Of a stretch of 64,000 nt of DNA, positions 43,098-49,791 are shown one piece after another. The notes under the pieces are model-generated. The model ran no database searches. It was not told the DNA's origin and worked only from the letters and a program-made list of their open reading frames with translations. How positions within the stretch are numbered: the first letter of the stretch is position 1; each line of letters starts with the position of its first letter. Position numbers and translations under genes: made by a program. Source of the stretch: Chionoecetes opilio (Eukaryota > Arthropoda > Malacostraca > Decapoda > Majidae); NCBI GenBank assembly GCA_016584305.1, contig JACEEZ010019764.1, forward strand, positions 260,001 through 324,000, in the 5' to 3' direction.

Positions 43098-45836
43098 ACT
43101 GTTGTAGTGGTAGTAGTAGTGGTAGTAGTAGTAGTAGTAGTAGTAGAAGTAGTAGTAGTAACTGTTGTAGTGGTGTAGTAGTAGTAGTAGTAGAGGGAGC
43201 CACGACTAGGCCTAAACCATTCCCATTTACCTCACCTAGACCTAACTTAGCAATACACAGTGGGTATATTCAACTTATATTTTCTCAGATCAGCAAAGTG
43301 AGTGATTGCGAGCCATGCAAAGAATACCAATGCAATATGTTTTCTGCTATAGCTAAGCTACATTATGCTTTTTTTCTGTGATATGCATTTCAATAGCCAT
43401 TAAATCCTTATATGCACTAAATACTTTTTTTCCTCCATGCATATTCTCTCCTGAAATGGGGGGGGTGTCAAATATGCCCCGGTGTCTTATAGACCATCAA
43501 ATACAGTAAATAAATTGTAGACATATTGCTGAGAAGTGAATTTTTTTTGTATATTGAAAAGATTGAAAATACATGATAACAAGCCATAATAAAGTCTTAC
43601 TTGAAGATGACATCACCAAGCATGATGTTCGATTGTTGAGACACAACACGATGGAGCTACAAGGCTATGGATGGAACACCTTTCTTGAAAAGCGACAATG
43701 TATCAAAGCTTTAGTGTCTGCCAATTTTCTACCATCAGATTGATTGATTTAATGCCAAAAAGGGGGACATGTGCCAGACATCAGAGGTCATATGGCACTA
43801 TGGCAAAGCATAAAAAAGGGACGGGTTAGAGAAAAAGAGTAAAATGGTGAGGGAAGGGGAAAGGAACGGATTGTTACAGCAGGATGGTTAGATCAAATCT
43901 ACCATAAGAGATATCACATAAAAAAATATATACTAAATATTAATCTACCGTTGGGTGATGAGAATAAAAGACACAACGTTAATAATGATAATATGTAGCT
44001 AATATGTTACCACTAGCCTCGTTTTACGATTTGCGTTTGTAATTATTTTTCTATCAAAATAAATATTCGATTGAATGAAAAAAAAGGAAAAAATAAAATC
44101 ACAAAAATATCTGTCAATTAAATTCCAACAAACGATAGTTAATCTTCTGCATTAATGTGCATGGGGTGTCAACACAGTTTACTACATAGTTATTGAGATC
44201 AATCATCATCACAGCAATGCTGAGAAAATGTACTAAGTGCATTCATAATTGTGTTTCTTAAACTATTTTTTTATTTGTGAAATAAGTGTTACTTGACGTG
44301 CGCAGGTTCGATTCCCGCTTACGGCTTGAAATCTTTCCCTGGAAATAAGAGCAATTACTGTCACCTTTGAGCAAGAGGATGCCATGTGAGATCTAAGATT
44401 TACGATTTACCCAAAGATCAGTCTCTAGGAGTTCTAAGCTCTTTCCAGGAGGGTAACAACTGATATGTTGCACGTCCTGCACGGGATCAGCTCATGGGTG
44501 AATTATATACGTACGCATACACACACATAGGGTACTCCGTAGTGTAGCGGTTAGCATGCTCGGTTCACAACCGAGATATCCTGGGTTTGATCCCCAGGCG
44601 GAGCAAAGAAAGATGGGCAGTCCTCTTAAAACCCGAGCCCCTGTCCACGCAGCAGTGACTGGGTATCGGGTGTTAAGTCGAAGGTTATGTCCCGCCTCTC
44701 GGGGTGGTGGCTTCGGCCAATACGAAGCACTAAGGAAGTAAAATATAAATGTAGATATGGAGACGGGACCATACGAGTATAGCGCAGGCCCTGTAAAATA
44801 CAAGTAGGTAAATACACACAGAACTACAGATGGAGAATGACCCCCATCTTAGCGCTCGTTAGGAGTGCCAGGGCAGCATGCAATCCCCTTCACTTTGGCT
44901 GCGGTTAAGCATTTTTTTCTGTAAAGGCTAAGTGCTATCCCCAGGAATGGCCAAGCCGGGGAAATAACTACAGCGGCAACACGACCAAAGCACCACACGC
45001 CACCGCCCACCGACACTCAACATACGTACCAGGAAGCACAGCTTGGGCCAGTTATGTATAAAATATCTATAAGTGTATATCGAGTAAGGTTCAGACAGGT
45101 CTTTCTGGATCAGCCTCATTATGGCAGACATTTGTAACTCGTTCTGGTAATTCACGTACTCCACCCGCAGGTCGTCCATCACTGCCGCCGGAGGCAAAGG
45201 ACTTATGCATATTTCTGGCGTCACTAAACTGTCACTAGCAGAGCTGAGGTCGTGGGCCGGAGTACTCAGGGTGCCCTGGGAGCCCCCGGAGGTGTGTCGG
45301 GTCCTGGGCCGGGCCCCGGACAGCGATAGGGAGGAGTCCGATGAGCGCTCCGAGGCCAGGGAGAAACTGTCAGACACAGCGATACTGCCGCTGCTGGTGG
45401 CCTCAGAGACAGTGTGCCCATTGCACACTGCACCATTGAGGTCACTCTTGGACTCCTGACTAGACTCTGAACACTGCTCCTCCGGCACGGGCGGGGGCGG
45501 CACGGGCGGCGGCACGGGCGGCGCGATTGGGCGGTACTTGAGGGCAGGCACGTGCACCTGGGCATCCGTGGTGCCAATCTTGATACCGTTGACGACGCCC
45601 GCCCGAAGGGTGAGCTTATCCCGCAGGTCGGCAGCCACCCCGCCCACTCCGCCCTCCCCACCCCTCTCACCCATAGGCCTTTTCTCCATGACGAAGGCGT
45701 GGGCGTGGGTGTGGGCGGTCCTGGCCCTGGCGCCGTGCACGGGGGCCAGGTCAGCTGATTGGGCAGGCACAGTGTGGCACGCCAGAGGGGACGGGGTGTC
45801 TTGAAGTAGCACCCGCCTCAGGGGGGCCTCACGCAT
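31375..45836 (-). CDS. NAA30: N-alpha-acetyltransferase 30, catalytic subunit of NatC (4 exons)
   Basis: NAA30 (yeast Mak3) acetylates N-termini of proteins beginning Met-Leu/Ile/Phe/Trp, acting at the ribosome with NAA35 and NAA38. Joining 45836-45030, 41777-41654, 40658-40517 and 31426-31375 gives 374 codons plus TAA with matching phases (0, 1, 2) and GT-AG introns. Residues 1 to about 215 are disordered, Pro/Ser-rich; the GNAT fold begins near [16 protein letters not shown] and continues through [58 protein letters not shown] and [14 protein letters not shown]. Length is close to vertebrate NAA30 (about 360). The ATG at 45836 is the first in frame after a TGA at 46005-46007. In the acetyl-CoA loop the usual R-x-x-G-x-G reads RKRKIG, Lys replacing the first Gly. 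Identity is very secure; the exact start is less so. Confidence 0.93.
31586..32587 (-). pseudogene. LINE endonuclease C-terminal part joined to polyprotein C-terminus
   Basis: From the LTR edge: [20 protein letters not shown], then [16 protein letters not shown] (catalytic GDFN), NRPTHFD and YSDHFPIL (catalytic SDHFP). Near 31880-31900 the frame passes directly from [13 protein letters not shown] to the C-terminal finger region. The C-terminal part is in register in the overlapping frame 32064-31600 ([17 protein letters not shown], then [14 protein letters not shown]). RT and RNase H are deleted. Confidence 0.8.
32588..33400 (+). repeat. 5' LTR (813 bp)
   Basis: Begins TGTGACGAAATTC and ends CCGACCGTGACA. 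It carries TATAAAA near 32720 and short internal repeats (CTCAGTAGAAGTGCTCTT and TTCAGTAGAAGCGTTGTG, two copies each). It differs from the 3' LTR by about a dozen substitutions and 1-2-bp indels. Confidence 0.95.
32720..32726 (+). promoter_or_regulatory. LTR TATA box
   Basis: TATAAAA in the 5' LTR (repeated at the same place in the 3' LTR, about 36422) lies after a GC-rich stretch; a TCATTC initiator-like motif lies 40 bp downstream. Likely start region of the element's RNA. Confidence 0.5.
33407..33424 (+). other. Primer-binding site of the LTR element
   Basis: TTGGCGACCTCGCCAGGA begins about six bases inside the 5' LTR. TGG at the start complements the CCA of a tRNA 3' end. The tRNA species was not identified. 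Confidence 0.5.
33584..33952 (+). CDS. Gag, N-terminal part (before a frameshift)
   Basis: The first in-frame ATG is at 33584, although the frame is open from 33437. It encodes a coiled-coil-like stretch ([20 protein letters not shown]), then the capsid start ([20 protein letters not shown] and [14 protein letters not shown]). It leaves frame within a TG-rich stretch near 33930 (CAGTGTGTATGCC); the continuing capsid sequence is in the +1 frame from 33933. The break lies inside a domain, so a mutation or read error is likelier than programmed frameshifting. Confidence 0.75.
   Translation: MPNLYPDGEGSRPASPEPRVIELQLQLEIAKVQLEQAKVEASGRLGAQAQQSLSGAAACDAVERFDVTRYLRMVPLFSEDDLEVYFRSFEKVANGMSWPKKYWPIILQSALKGKAQCVCRPF
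33933..36152 (+). CDS. Gag-protease-integrase remnant polyprotein, RT missing
   Basis: The frame has 740 codons to TAG. In order: SCAN-like region (about residues 1-120, with [33 protein letters not shown] and EKF); CCHC knuckle C-x2-C-x4-H-x4-C at residues 168-181 (34434-34475); protease active site DSGA at residue 286 (34788); a linker; an integrase core remnant ([18 protein letters not shown], about residues 530-547, then LLRFFTHF); and [20 protein letters not shown] with YRVSPER (about residues 660-708), the part that leads into RT in related elements. Then about 25 unrelated codons. The HHCC finger and much of the integrase core are reduced. Confidence 0.8.
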   Translation: MYAALSEGQANEYELLKSAILQAYECVPEVYRQRFRAFRKSANQTHVEFARVLKDSFHQWLRAEKVSDFDQLSELILLEKFRESVSQEASMYLHEKGVKRVEDAAVLAENFTLFHRGPLETPSLFTRGRKEERPHGERFVPARVVPPTYGRANNRAVPYVPFRSRVECHYCGYTGHLAQNCWKKAKDVAAFKPVCVANQEPACDIVTVKGTSVTQGINVPVRPVNLISTLSEDTRVESVVKGAVLLEGSVLEGAEKDPTLGTYQAFLSQGSVSSQGGEAELTILRDSGALQSLMLASLVPVEETGERVAIRSLCGFESVPLAEVKLSCGLVNGPVLVGLVDQLPVTGVDFVLGNDLAGGKMSPPALSEHPSMVAPSEVLLSKLEQEEPELFPVCEVTSAMDASRARHERDREVSAEEVPDVIDESLGLEEFFEDVIESSEVQVAINSRQAPIDAQHRDPELTQIREVCNGDHDGVGVKRDEHELRCKLVGKLNTSANGAPLVPTATFDEPFESVRSFDGTPSRASTVYCYLLTMLVMVTRYFEAVAFCDSHSLSIVGALLRFFTHFVIHEVLKGVVSFVITPDHRETQSLGKMYMYMLNECFPRELEEPPDRVALCVAPMTDVNAEVPGALPPSAAELGKDTTRPGRELGSKLEHLSGESRGALFALLARYPKVFRVSPGRTRLVPQVVDVGDACSVKQAQYRVSPERAEVKIELQYLLGQGWFGCGRHIWKYQYFLVA
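36276..36288 (+). other. Polypurine tract
   Basis: TGACGGGGGAAGG directly abuts the 3' LTR start (TGTGACG), the usual place for plus-strand priming. Confidence 0.7.
36289..37100 (+). repeat. 3' LTR (812 bp)
   Basis: Same ends as the 5' LTR. Followed by the ATAC duplication and then LINE endonuclease sequence. Confidence 0.95.
37105..37365 (-). pseudogene. LINE endonuclease, N-terminal part
   Basis: LQWNIRG, the usual opening of APE-type LINE endonucleases, is followed after a one-base shift by [20 protein letters not shown] and LQETFL (the Mg-binding Glu), then [15 protein letters not shown]. The frame runs to LLRV, where the LTR element begins; it resumes at 32587. Confidence 0.8.
37366..39435 (-). 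CDS. LINE ORF1 (gag-like) protein with three zinc knuckles
   Basis: A 690-codon frame, open to TGA. A Pro/Ser/Thr-rich N-terminus is followed by an RNA-binding-type region and three adjacent cysteine knuckles: [14 protein letters not shown] (about 38560-38518), [14 protein letters not shown] (about 38502-38461) and [15 protein letters not shown] (about 38443-38399). A long Pro/Ser-rich C-terminus follows. Such ORF1 proteins bind LINE RNA. The frame begins without ATG; an ATG lies about 20 codons upstream in another frame beyond a C5 run, so a one-base indel probably broke the start. Confidence 0.85.
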   Translation of the reverse strand: MANDDNPTLIEASGLAPLPNDPDDTPGLPTPASLLTTSRNTDMPVPQAQPSESLSAPEPPSQIQNPASAPNNTPTTTLSSSSSCIATLAPYIPPSGRTKVRTVASSSRPHTSTSHPHPSLSTLFFGPAKWDRFFIVPSDAPHSACTLSFQKCLQRQVGKVTFRTRADRSRLVIVDTEEQAHAMLDLKDLDGNPFYITPDINLNTCTGTVSIHPHACPVHDKEWSNCAKPLLDLLEEDYDAVAVYCYTIPPRGRRKYPTNIAKGTFKRQTLPDSIYVGGEHLPVKPYHPNPRQCQTCWRFGHPAKHCRSSARCTFCAQPGHARSSCPATSPTCANCGGFHNVFYRGCPIYHFESEVTFIRFEKGLTLREARQEARRLGFSPTPVSQLISNPTLPNPPTTTSPTLSFPVSPPTRPSFAHPAAPFLSTNNSFAVLNPDTPTSTPSSIPTPLPQRTPRPPLVKQPKRPLPSSPPGPPITSLSSSTPHTPLSTSPPTKKPCASQVSRPNSPAETMAMIEEYFIQPQDMTPLSSSPTAPLSPPSVSILTVSAEIHPTPSHLPPTPLPPDSQHSPSSSPSPSFSPLHPSSLPSDHPMSSPSSTSSARPTVTSVLTLPLPPGYTLDSLLSQQSPSLTPHLPDPTDCPSATTSDPPPDTPDPTEPSTPDPPPDAPEPPDAPEPPDPPTTATITTLITR
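39740..39942 (+). mobile_element. piggyBac-like MITE, copy 2
   Basis: CCCTTGAGACCCAGAACATA ... TCTGGGCGTGAAGGGG followed by TTAA (39943-39946). The left TTAA is lost. It abuts the 5' edge of the LINE. Confidence 0.85.
39950..40516. other. Intron sequence of NAA30, nothing further recognised
   Basis: AT-rich; short direct repeat AATAAACAATACAT...ATCAA (40317-40360). No exon or element boundary is evident. Confidence 0.5.
40517..40658 (-). CDS. NAA30: NAA30 coding exon 3
   Basis: 142 bp between GCCTCAG and CG|GTAAGC, phase 1 in and phase 2 out. It encodes [19 protein letters not shown], then [18 protein letters not shown] and VRDKRLF, the most conserved C-terminal half of the acetyltransferase. 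Confidence 0.95.
41450..41633 (-). repeat. CR1-type LINE 3' fragment
   Basis: Starts with GAACATAA-type 8-mers and AAGGAAGCTACAAGAGGC, then GGTAGTTCCTGTTACTTAAC and decayed C-terminal sequence. It lies just beyond the donor of NAA30 exon 2. Confidence 0.85.
41654..41777 (-). CDS. NAA30: NAA30 coding exon 2
   Basis: 124 bp between GCTTCAG and G|GTAAGT, phase 0 in and phase 1 out. It encodes the central GNAT strands, from [15 protein letters not shown] to RKRKIG. A CR1 3' tail ends about 20 bp beyond its donor. Confidence 0.95.
42296..42498 (+). mobile_element. piggyBac-like MITE, copy 3
   Basis: TTAA (42292-42295), CCCCTTGAGGCCCAGA ... TCTGGGCGTGAAGGGG, TTAA (42499-42502). Both duplications are intact. 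It lies in NAA30 intron 1. Confidence 0.92.
42955..43195. repeat. (TAG)n microsatellite with higher-order variants
   Basis: Mostly GTA/TAG triplets, with the block TAACTGTTGTAGTGG recurring four times. Poly-Ser, poly-Val and poly-Leu frames across it are artefacts. Confidence 0.95.
43738..43903 (-). repeat. 3' end of the Jockey/I-group LINE
   Basis: Matches 31451-31610: tail ATTGATTGATTTAATGCC, then GCCAGACATCAGAGGTCATA. A 5'-truncated copy of the LINE in NAA30 intron 1, same strand. Confidence 0.88.
43905..44280. other. NAA30 intron 1, nothing recognised
   Basis: AT-rich sequence without repeats or frames that I can assign. Confidence 0.5.
44290..44480 (+). mobile_element. tRNA-derived SINE fragment
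   Basis: A B box, GGTTCGATTCC (44307-44317), is followed by CTTACGGCTTGAAATC and a non-tRNA body. The A-box half is missing. Confidence 0.4.
44530..44816 (+). mobile_element. tRNA-Val(CAC)-derived SINE
   Basis: The head GTACTCCGTAGTGTAGCGG keeps a Val-type D arm, a five-pair anticodon stem CTCGG/CCGAG with loop TTCACAA (anticodon CAC) and a T arm around GGGTTTGATCCCC. The acceptor stem has a mismatch and the head runs into a body, so it is a SINE and not a working tRNA. The body ends GGAGACGGGACCATACGAGT ... CTGTAAAATACAAGTAGG, then TAAATACACACA, the same 3' tail as the LINE at 6786-7240. Confidence 0.85.
45030..45836 (-). CDS. NAA30: NAA30 coding exon 1
   Basis: 269 codons from ATG to LCFL at the donor CTG|GTACGT. 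It contains the low-complexity N-terminus, with poly-Pro/Val near [13 protein letters not shown] and Ser-rich blocks, and the first GNAT strand and helices. The frame stays open for 53 more codons upstream, without another ATG, before TGA; a longer transcript or upstream exon is possible. Confidence 0.9.
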
Positions 45837-46501
45837 GGTCCTGCACCACCACCTCCTCACAAGCTTGGGGCGGCTGGCCTCACGCCCCGCCCTGCCGCAC
45901 ACACCACACTCGCCATTATCACCTCGCTGGCTGCCAATGTTTGGGTCCCGCACAGTCACTTCGACCTCCTGCTGCTGCCTGGGACGGTCCACCACTGCCT
46001 GCGCTCACGCCCTTCGTGCCGTCCTCGCCCTGGCTGGGCCTTTCCTAAAATATGCATAATATTTCAATAAGTATTTGTGTTGGTATGGTGGTCCAAAGTT
46101 ATCTTGTGTGGGATGTAAAAATGTTTTATAGACTTTACACTTATATATGGATTTGCGTCCGTGTGGAGCATGGTAATGTGACGTCAGGGGGCGGTCTACT
46201 TGAAGGCGATCCCTATCATCTTGCCCCGCACCACCACCTCAACACTTCTAATCTTCTTTATTTCCCATGTGTTGTGCCACTAGGCCTCCAGTCTTTTCCC
46301 TTTTCCACTCACAGTTATAAACCCCGTAACCCCAAACCACCCTTATTACCAATACCTATCCTTATCTATCTTGTCGCCTTCCTCGCATAGATATATGCTG
46401 CTAGTTATCTATCACGCAAAGCTTTTAGGCATTTCTACTTACAATAATGAGACCTAGACAGCCAGGGCCCAGGGACTAGGATCTTTTCATGCTGGGCTAA
46501 G

Positions 46502-46529
46502 GCACGGCCTTCTTTATACAGAAGGCCGT
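46502..46529. other. Perfect 11-bp hairpin
   Basis: CACGGCCTTCT, loop TTATAC, AGAAGGCCGTG, enclosed by repeated GGCTAAGG/GCTAAGG sequence. It lies upstream of NAA30. The palindrome reads on both strands; function unknown. Confidence 0.5.
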
Positions 46530-46885
46530 GGCTAAGGACACTTATTTATTTTTCCTTTTCGTGTTTTTCCAATAATCATCGGTCAAATCCTCTCTCCTCT
46601 CCCCTTCCTTCCCTTCCCCACCACCTCGATGTCGCGTTGTCTGCTCCCCCTCCTTTCCATTATGAGGTCATTATTCATATTGGTAGAATGGAAGCGAGGT
46701 CAACTCCATATTATGTAAGACTCAGGAGCTATACATAACTATACAGATTTCCCCTGTCAAAACCCAAAATCTTTTCCTGCGAGACAGCAAACTGCATTAA
46801 GGCCTTCACTGCATGCTCTTTATGGGATTACTGCAAAGCGCAAACCATCCTTAATACTCTCTGTCTCAGCCTGTCCCATGAACCC

Positions 46886-46886
<1 letters not shown>

Positions 46887-46947
<61 letters not shown>
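46887..46947. repeat. (AT)n microsatellite
   Basis: Two AT runs separated by a short TATATTATATAATATAT break. Confidence 0.95.
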
Positions 46948-46948
<1 letters not shown>

Positions 46949-47322
46949 CCACTACTAATGAATCAATGAGTAAAAATTTGTCTCCCCACCGCTTACTCAT
47001 TGTCAGTCACGGCAATCTTCCTTGTAACTATTCCAAGGTGGCGTGCCATGATGACTACGTACCTAGCTTCGATCATCTTTATTTTCTTCTTTTTTTTCGT
47101 ACCAAAGTAATTATTTGGCGGATGATAAAAAAAAAACGCTCCTGCTGATTTGCCTGCAAAGTTGCTACCGGTAGGTAATGCAGTGACCTTGACCCTTCAC
47201 AATAGAGCAATTAAGGCATTAAATAATTTCACACAAGAATTAACGTGTTTAAAATTAATTGATTGTGTTATATCATACAATCCACCACTGGTTATGCCAA
47301 TATCATGGGCTATTACAACATA

Positions 47323-47325
<3 letters not shown>

Positions 47326-47359
<34 letters not shown>

Positions 47360-47385
47360 GTCAGTGTGTGCATGTGTGTATTCAT
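47326..47385 (-). repeat. (GT)n and tail of a SINE, separated from its body by a MITE
   Basis: GT repeats and TGTATTCAT form the end of the SINE tail that continues at 47857-47967. The MITE lies exactly between the two copies of TGTATTCAT. Confidence 0.8.
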
Positions 47386-47856
47386 CTACCGTAGATAACA
47401 GTAAATTTAAGTCGCCACCTGCAGTCATGTCGCCAGGCGCCATATATACGAATTATAGCATTACACTGAATGTTATGTGCCACTGATGATAATACACAGT
47501 AGTTTATATCATGACTGTATAATCTACTCTGTTTCAGTGTTGTTTTATGCTTTGTATCTACAAGTATAGACGGTTTCAAATTTCACTACGCGTTTTTTTT
47601 CGGGCGACGACGACTGCGGGAGGACACTCAGTAAATAAACACTAGATGGCGACTCTACTGTTGCTAGCCACTTTGTAGATATTTTTGTCATTTGTTTATT
47701 TATAGCCATATTATGACACAAATGAAGACACAAAATTATAGACTCTCCAGATAGCCCCTTCTAACTTTCCTGAAATCATGGATGTACAAATGCCACCACA
47801 CGTCTGTAAACAGACAAAAAAGTTGTCCTGGCGACTTTACTGTTATCTACGGTAGT
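47386..47856. mobile_element. Mutator-like MITE with 9-bp duplication
   Basis: CTACCGTAGATAACAGTAAA is exactly inverted at 47836-47855. TGTATTCAT flanks both sides (47377-47385 and 47857-47865), a 9-bp duplication typical of Mutator-like elements. The unoccupied form of the site is visible at about 48058-48075 in another SINE tail. The terminal region (GTCGCCACCTGCAG, GGCGCCATATAT) is related to the MITE at 9871. The interior includes 47738-47785, a piece also found at 4988-5040. Confidence 0.9.
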
Positions 47857-47967
47857 TGTATTCATCTAGTTGTATTTTACAGGGTCAGAGCAATGCTCGT
47901 GTGGCCCCGTCTCCATATCAACATTTTTATCATTCATCCTTAGTGCTTTGTGTTGGCCGAAGCCAGT
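47857..47967 (-). mobile_element. tRNA-Val-derived SINE, 3' part
   Basis: On the minus strand it ends with GGAGACGGGGCCACACGAGC ... ACCCTGTAAAATACAACTAG. It is cut at 47967 by GT repeats. Confidence 0.85.
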
Positions 47968-48061
47968 GTGTGTGTGTGTATGTATGCGTGTGTGTGTCAG
48001 TGTCTGTGTACGTGTGTGTGTGTGTGTGCGTGCGTGCGTGTATGTGTGTGTGTGTGTGTAT
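47968..48061. repeat. (GT)n microsatellite
   Basis: Imperfect GT run representing the SINE's 3' terminal repeat. Confidence 0.9.
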
Positions 48062-48357
48062 TCATCTAGTTGTATTCATCTAGTTGTATTTTACAGGGCC
48101 TGAGCAATGCTCGTGTGGCCCCGTCTCCATATCAACATTTTTATCATTCATCCTTTAGTGCTTAGTGTTGGCCGAAGCCACCAACCCGGAGAGCAGGTCA
48201 CAAACCCCGGCTAACACCCGGTACCCATTCACTGCTGGGTGGACAGGGGCTCGGGTTTTAAGGAAACAACCCATCTGTTTCCGCTCCGCCCGGGGATCGA
48301 ACCCGGGACTTCTCGGTTGTGAACCGAGCGTGCTATCCCTTACACCACGAAGTACCC
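48062..48357 (-). mobile_element. tRNA-Val(CAC)-derived SINE, full length
   Basis: On the minus strand: head GGTACTTCGTGGTGTAAGGG with anticodon stem around TTCACAA and B box GGGTTCGATCCCCGG, body ACCCGAGCCCCTGTCC, and tail CTGTAAAATACAACTAGATG duplicated once (ACTAGATGAATACA twice) before (AC)n. Better preserved than the copy at 44530. Confidence 0.88.
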
Positions 48358-48363
48358 CCGAAG

Positions 48364-48437
48364 TGTGTGTGTGTGTGTATGTGTGTGTGTGTGTATGTGT
48401 GTGTGTATGTGTGTGCGTGTGTGTGTGCAGATGTGTG

Positions 48438-48468
<31 letters not shown>

Positions 48469-48471
48469 GTG
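48364..48471. repeat. (GT)n microsatellite
   Basis: Interrupted GT/GTAT run directly beyond the SINE head. Confidence 0.9.
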
Positions 48472-48562
48472 ATGAAGGAGCATCTGCCGCCAGGAATGTG
48501 AAGGTATCGGCACCTCGGCCTTGACTGACTGTTGAAGAGAGAAAGTATACCTGCGGATTCAC

Positions 48563-48704
<142 letters not shown>

Positions 48705-49675
48705 TGAAAGAAGAAGAAAGTAACAAGGTAATTTACCTGAATGGATACGTGGAGGAGAAAGGTGTTGAGAAGAGAGAGTAGGGGAGAGTCTGGCTGTCTG
48801 ACCCACCCTTGCAACACCTAGCACTAGTGTGGGCTTGGTTGGTGCAAGGGAAGGTTGTGCATCGTGGAACCTGCAATATAGTGTTTCCTGCTCATTGAGA
48901 TACGATGCAATAACTTCATCATAACTCTCTTGCAATTTGCGTATGATTCATGTCAATAAATTGGTCATTTTCCATTTGTGAAAAACCTAATTAAGCAGGA
49001 ATATGACGTGATTGGAAAGTTTTTAATTGGTGGTGGAAAGTTTAAGTTGCCGAATGCGAAATCTGCAGAATGGAAGGCTTGTTAAGATGTGACCTTCGGA
49101 ATATTCCACCTGCGTGCATGTCTATTTTCATGCTCGTGACGTCAAGAAGGTTATAAAAGCGTGACAGAATAACAACTTTACCGCACAAGTTGTTTGGAAG
49201 GGGATAGCTTCTTTCTTTCTTTGGGAGTGTGTATGTAAGCAAGGTCAGGTAAGATTTGTAATGGTTATGCTAGGATTGAAATAACGAAACAATAATCATT
49301 TACACTATCATTATGACAAACACATGTGATTCAAAAGTCAAATATAAATTGAAAGCGTTTGCGATGCCACCTAAAAAATGTAAGTTGTAAGAAGATGCAT
49401 TGACGAAACATTTTTTTATTATCTTTTTATCATTATATTTTCTTTTACATCACAAAGGACTGGAAATGCTACCGTAGGAAACAGATTTCTCTCACATATA
49501 GTTCACACACACACACTAAAAGATAATACCAATCAATGTTAACAGAATCATGCGTGGAGTGGCTCAAACCTGATCTGCGCTGATGAGGACAGGAGGTCAG
49601 AGAGATCGAGTAGGAGGAGGAGGAGGAGGAGCAGACGGCGAGGCAGGAACAGGAGGAGAGTGTGCTTAGCAGGGC

Positions 49676-49791
49676 ATGGCGTGGGGTGCCCTGCTGCCGC
49701 GCCTGCGTGGAGGCTGTCTGCTGGCCCTGCTGCTGCTGCTACTGCTGCTCCTCATGGCCTACACCACCCATCGCAGAAGTCACATGGACAG
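49676..49791 (+). CDS. Sulfotransferase coding exon 1 (signal anchor)
   Basis: ATG to ACAG|GTGGGT, phase 2. Cytoplasmic tail MAWGALLPRLRGG, then the Leu-rich anchor, then AYTTHRRSHMD. The 5' UTR upstream is purine-rich (AGGAGG repeats, 49610-49660). Confidence 0.85.

Noticed and set aside
42800..43381. Poly-Ser/Val/Leu protein
   Set aside because: Frames through the TAG trinucleotide run, within a NAA30 intron.
44530..44605. Functional tRNA-Val(CAC) gene
   Set aside because: Anticodon and T arms fold, but the acceptor stem has a mismatch, the sequence runs into a SINE body and a second copy with the same body exists at 48062-48357.
45205..45804. Plus-strand frames opposite NAA30 exon 1
   Set aside because: Shadows of GC-rich exon 1; the minus frame continues into the GNAT domain across verified splice sites.
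45837..45995. Extension of NAA30 to the upstream GTG
   Set aside because: A GTG start is implausible here; the first in-frame ATG is 45836 and gives a protein of expected length. An upstream ATG-containing exon cannot be excluded.
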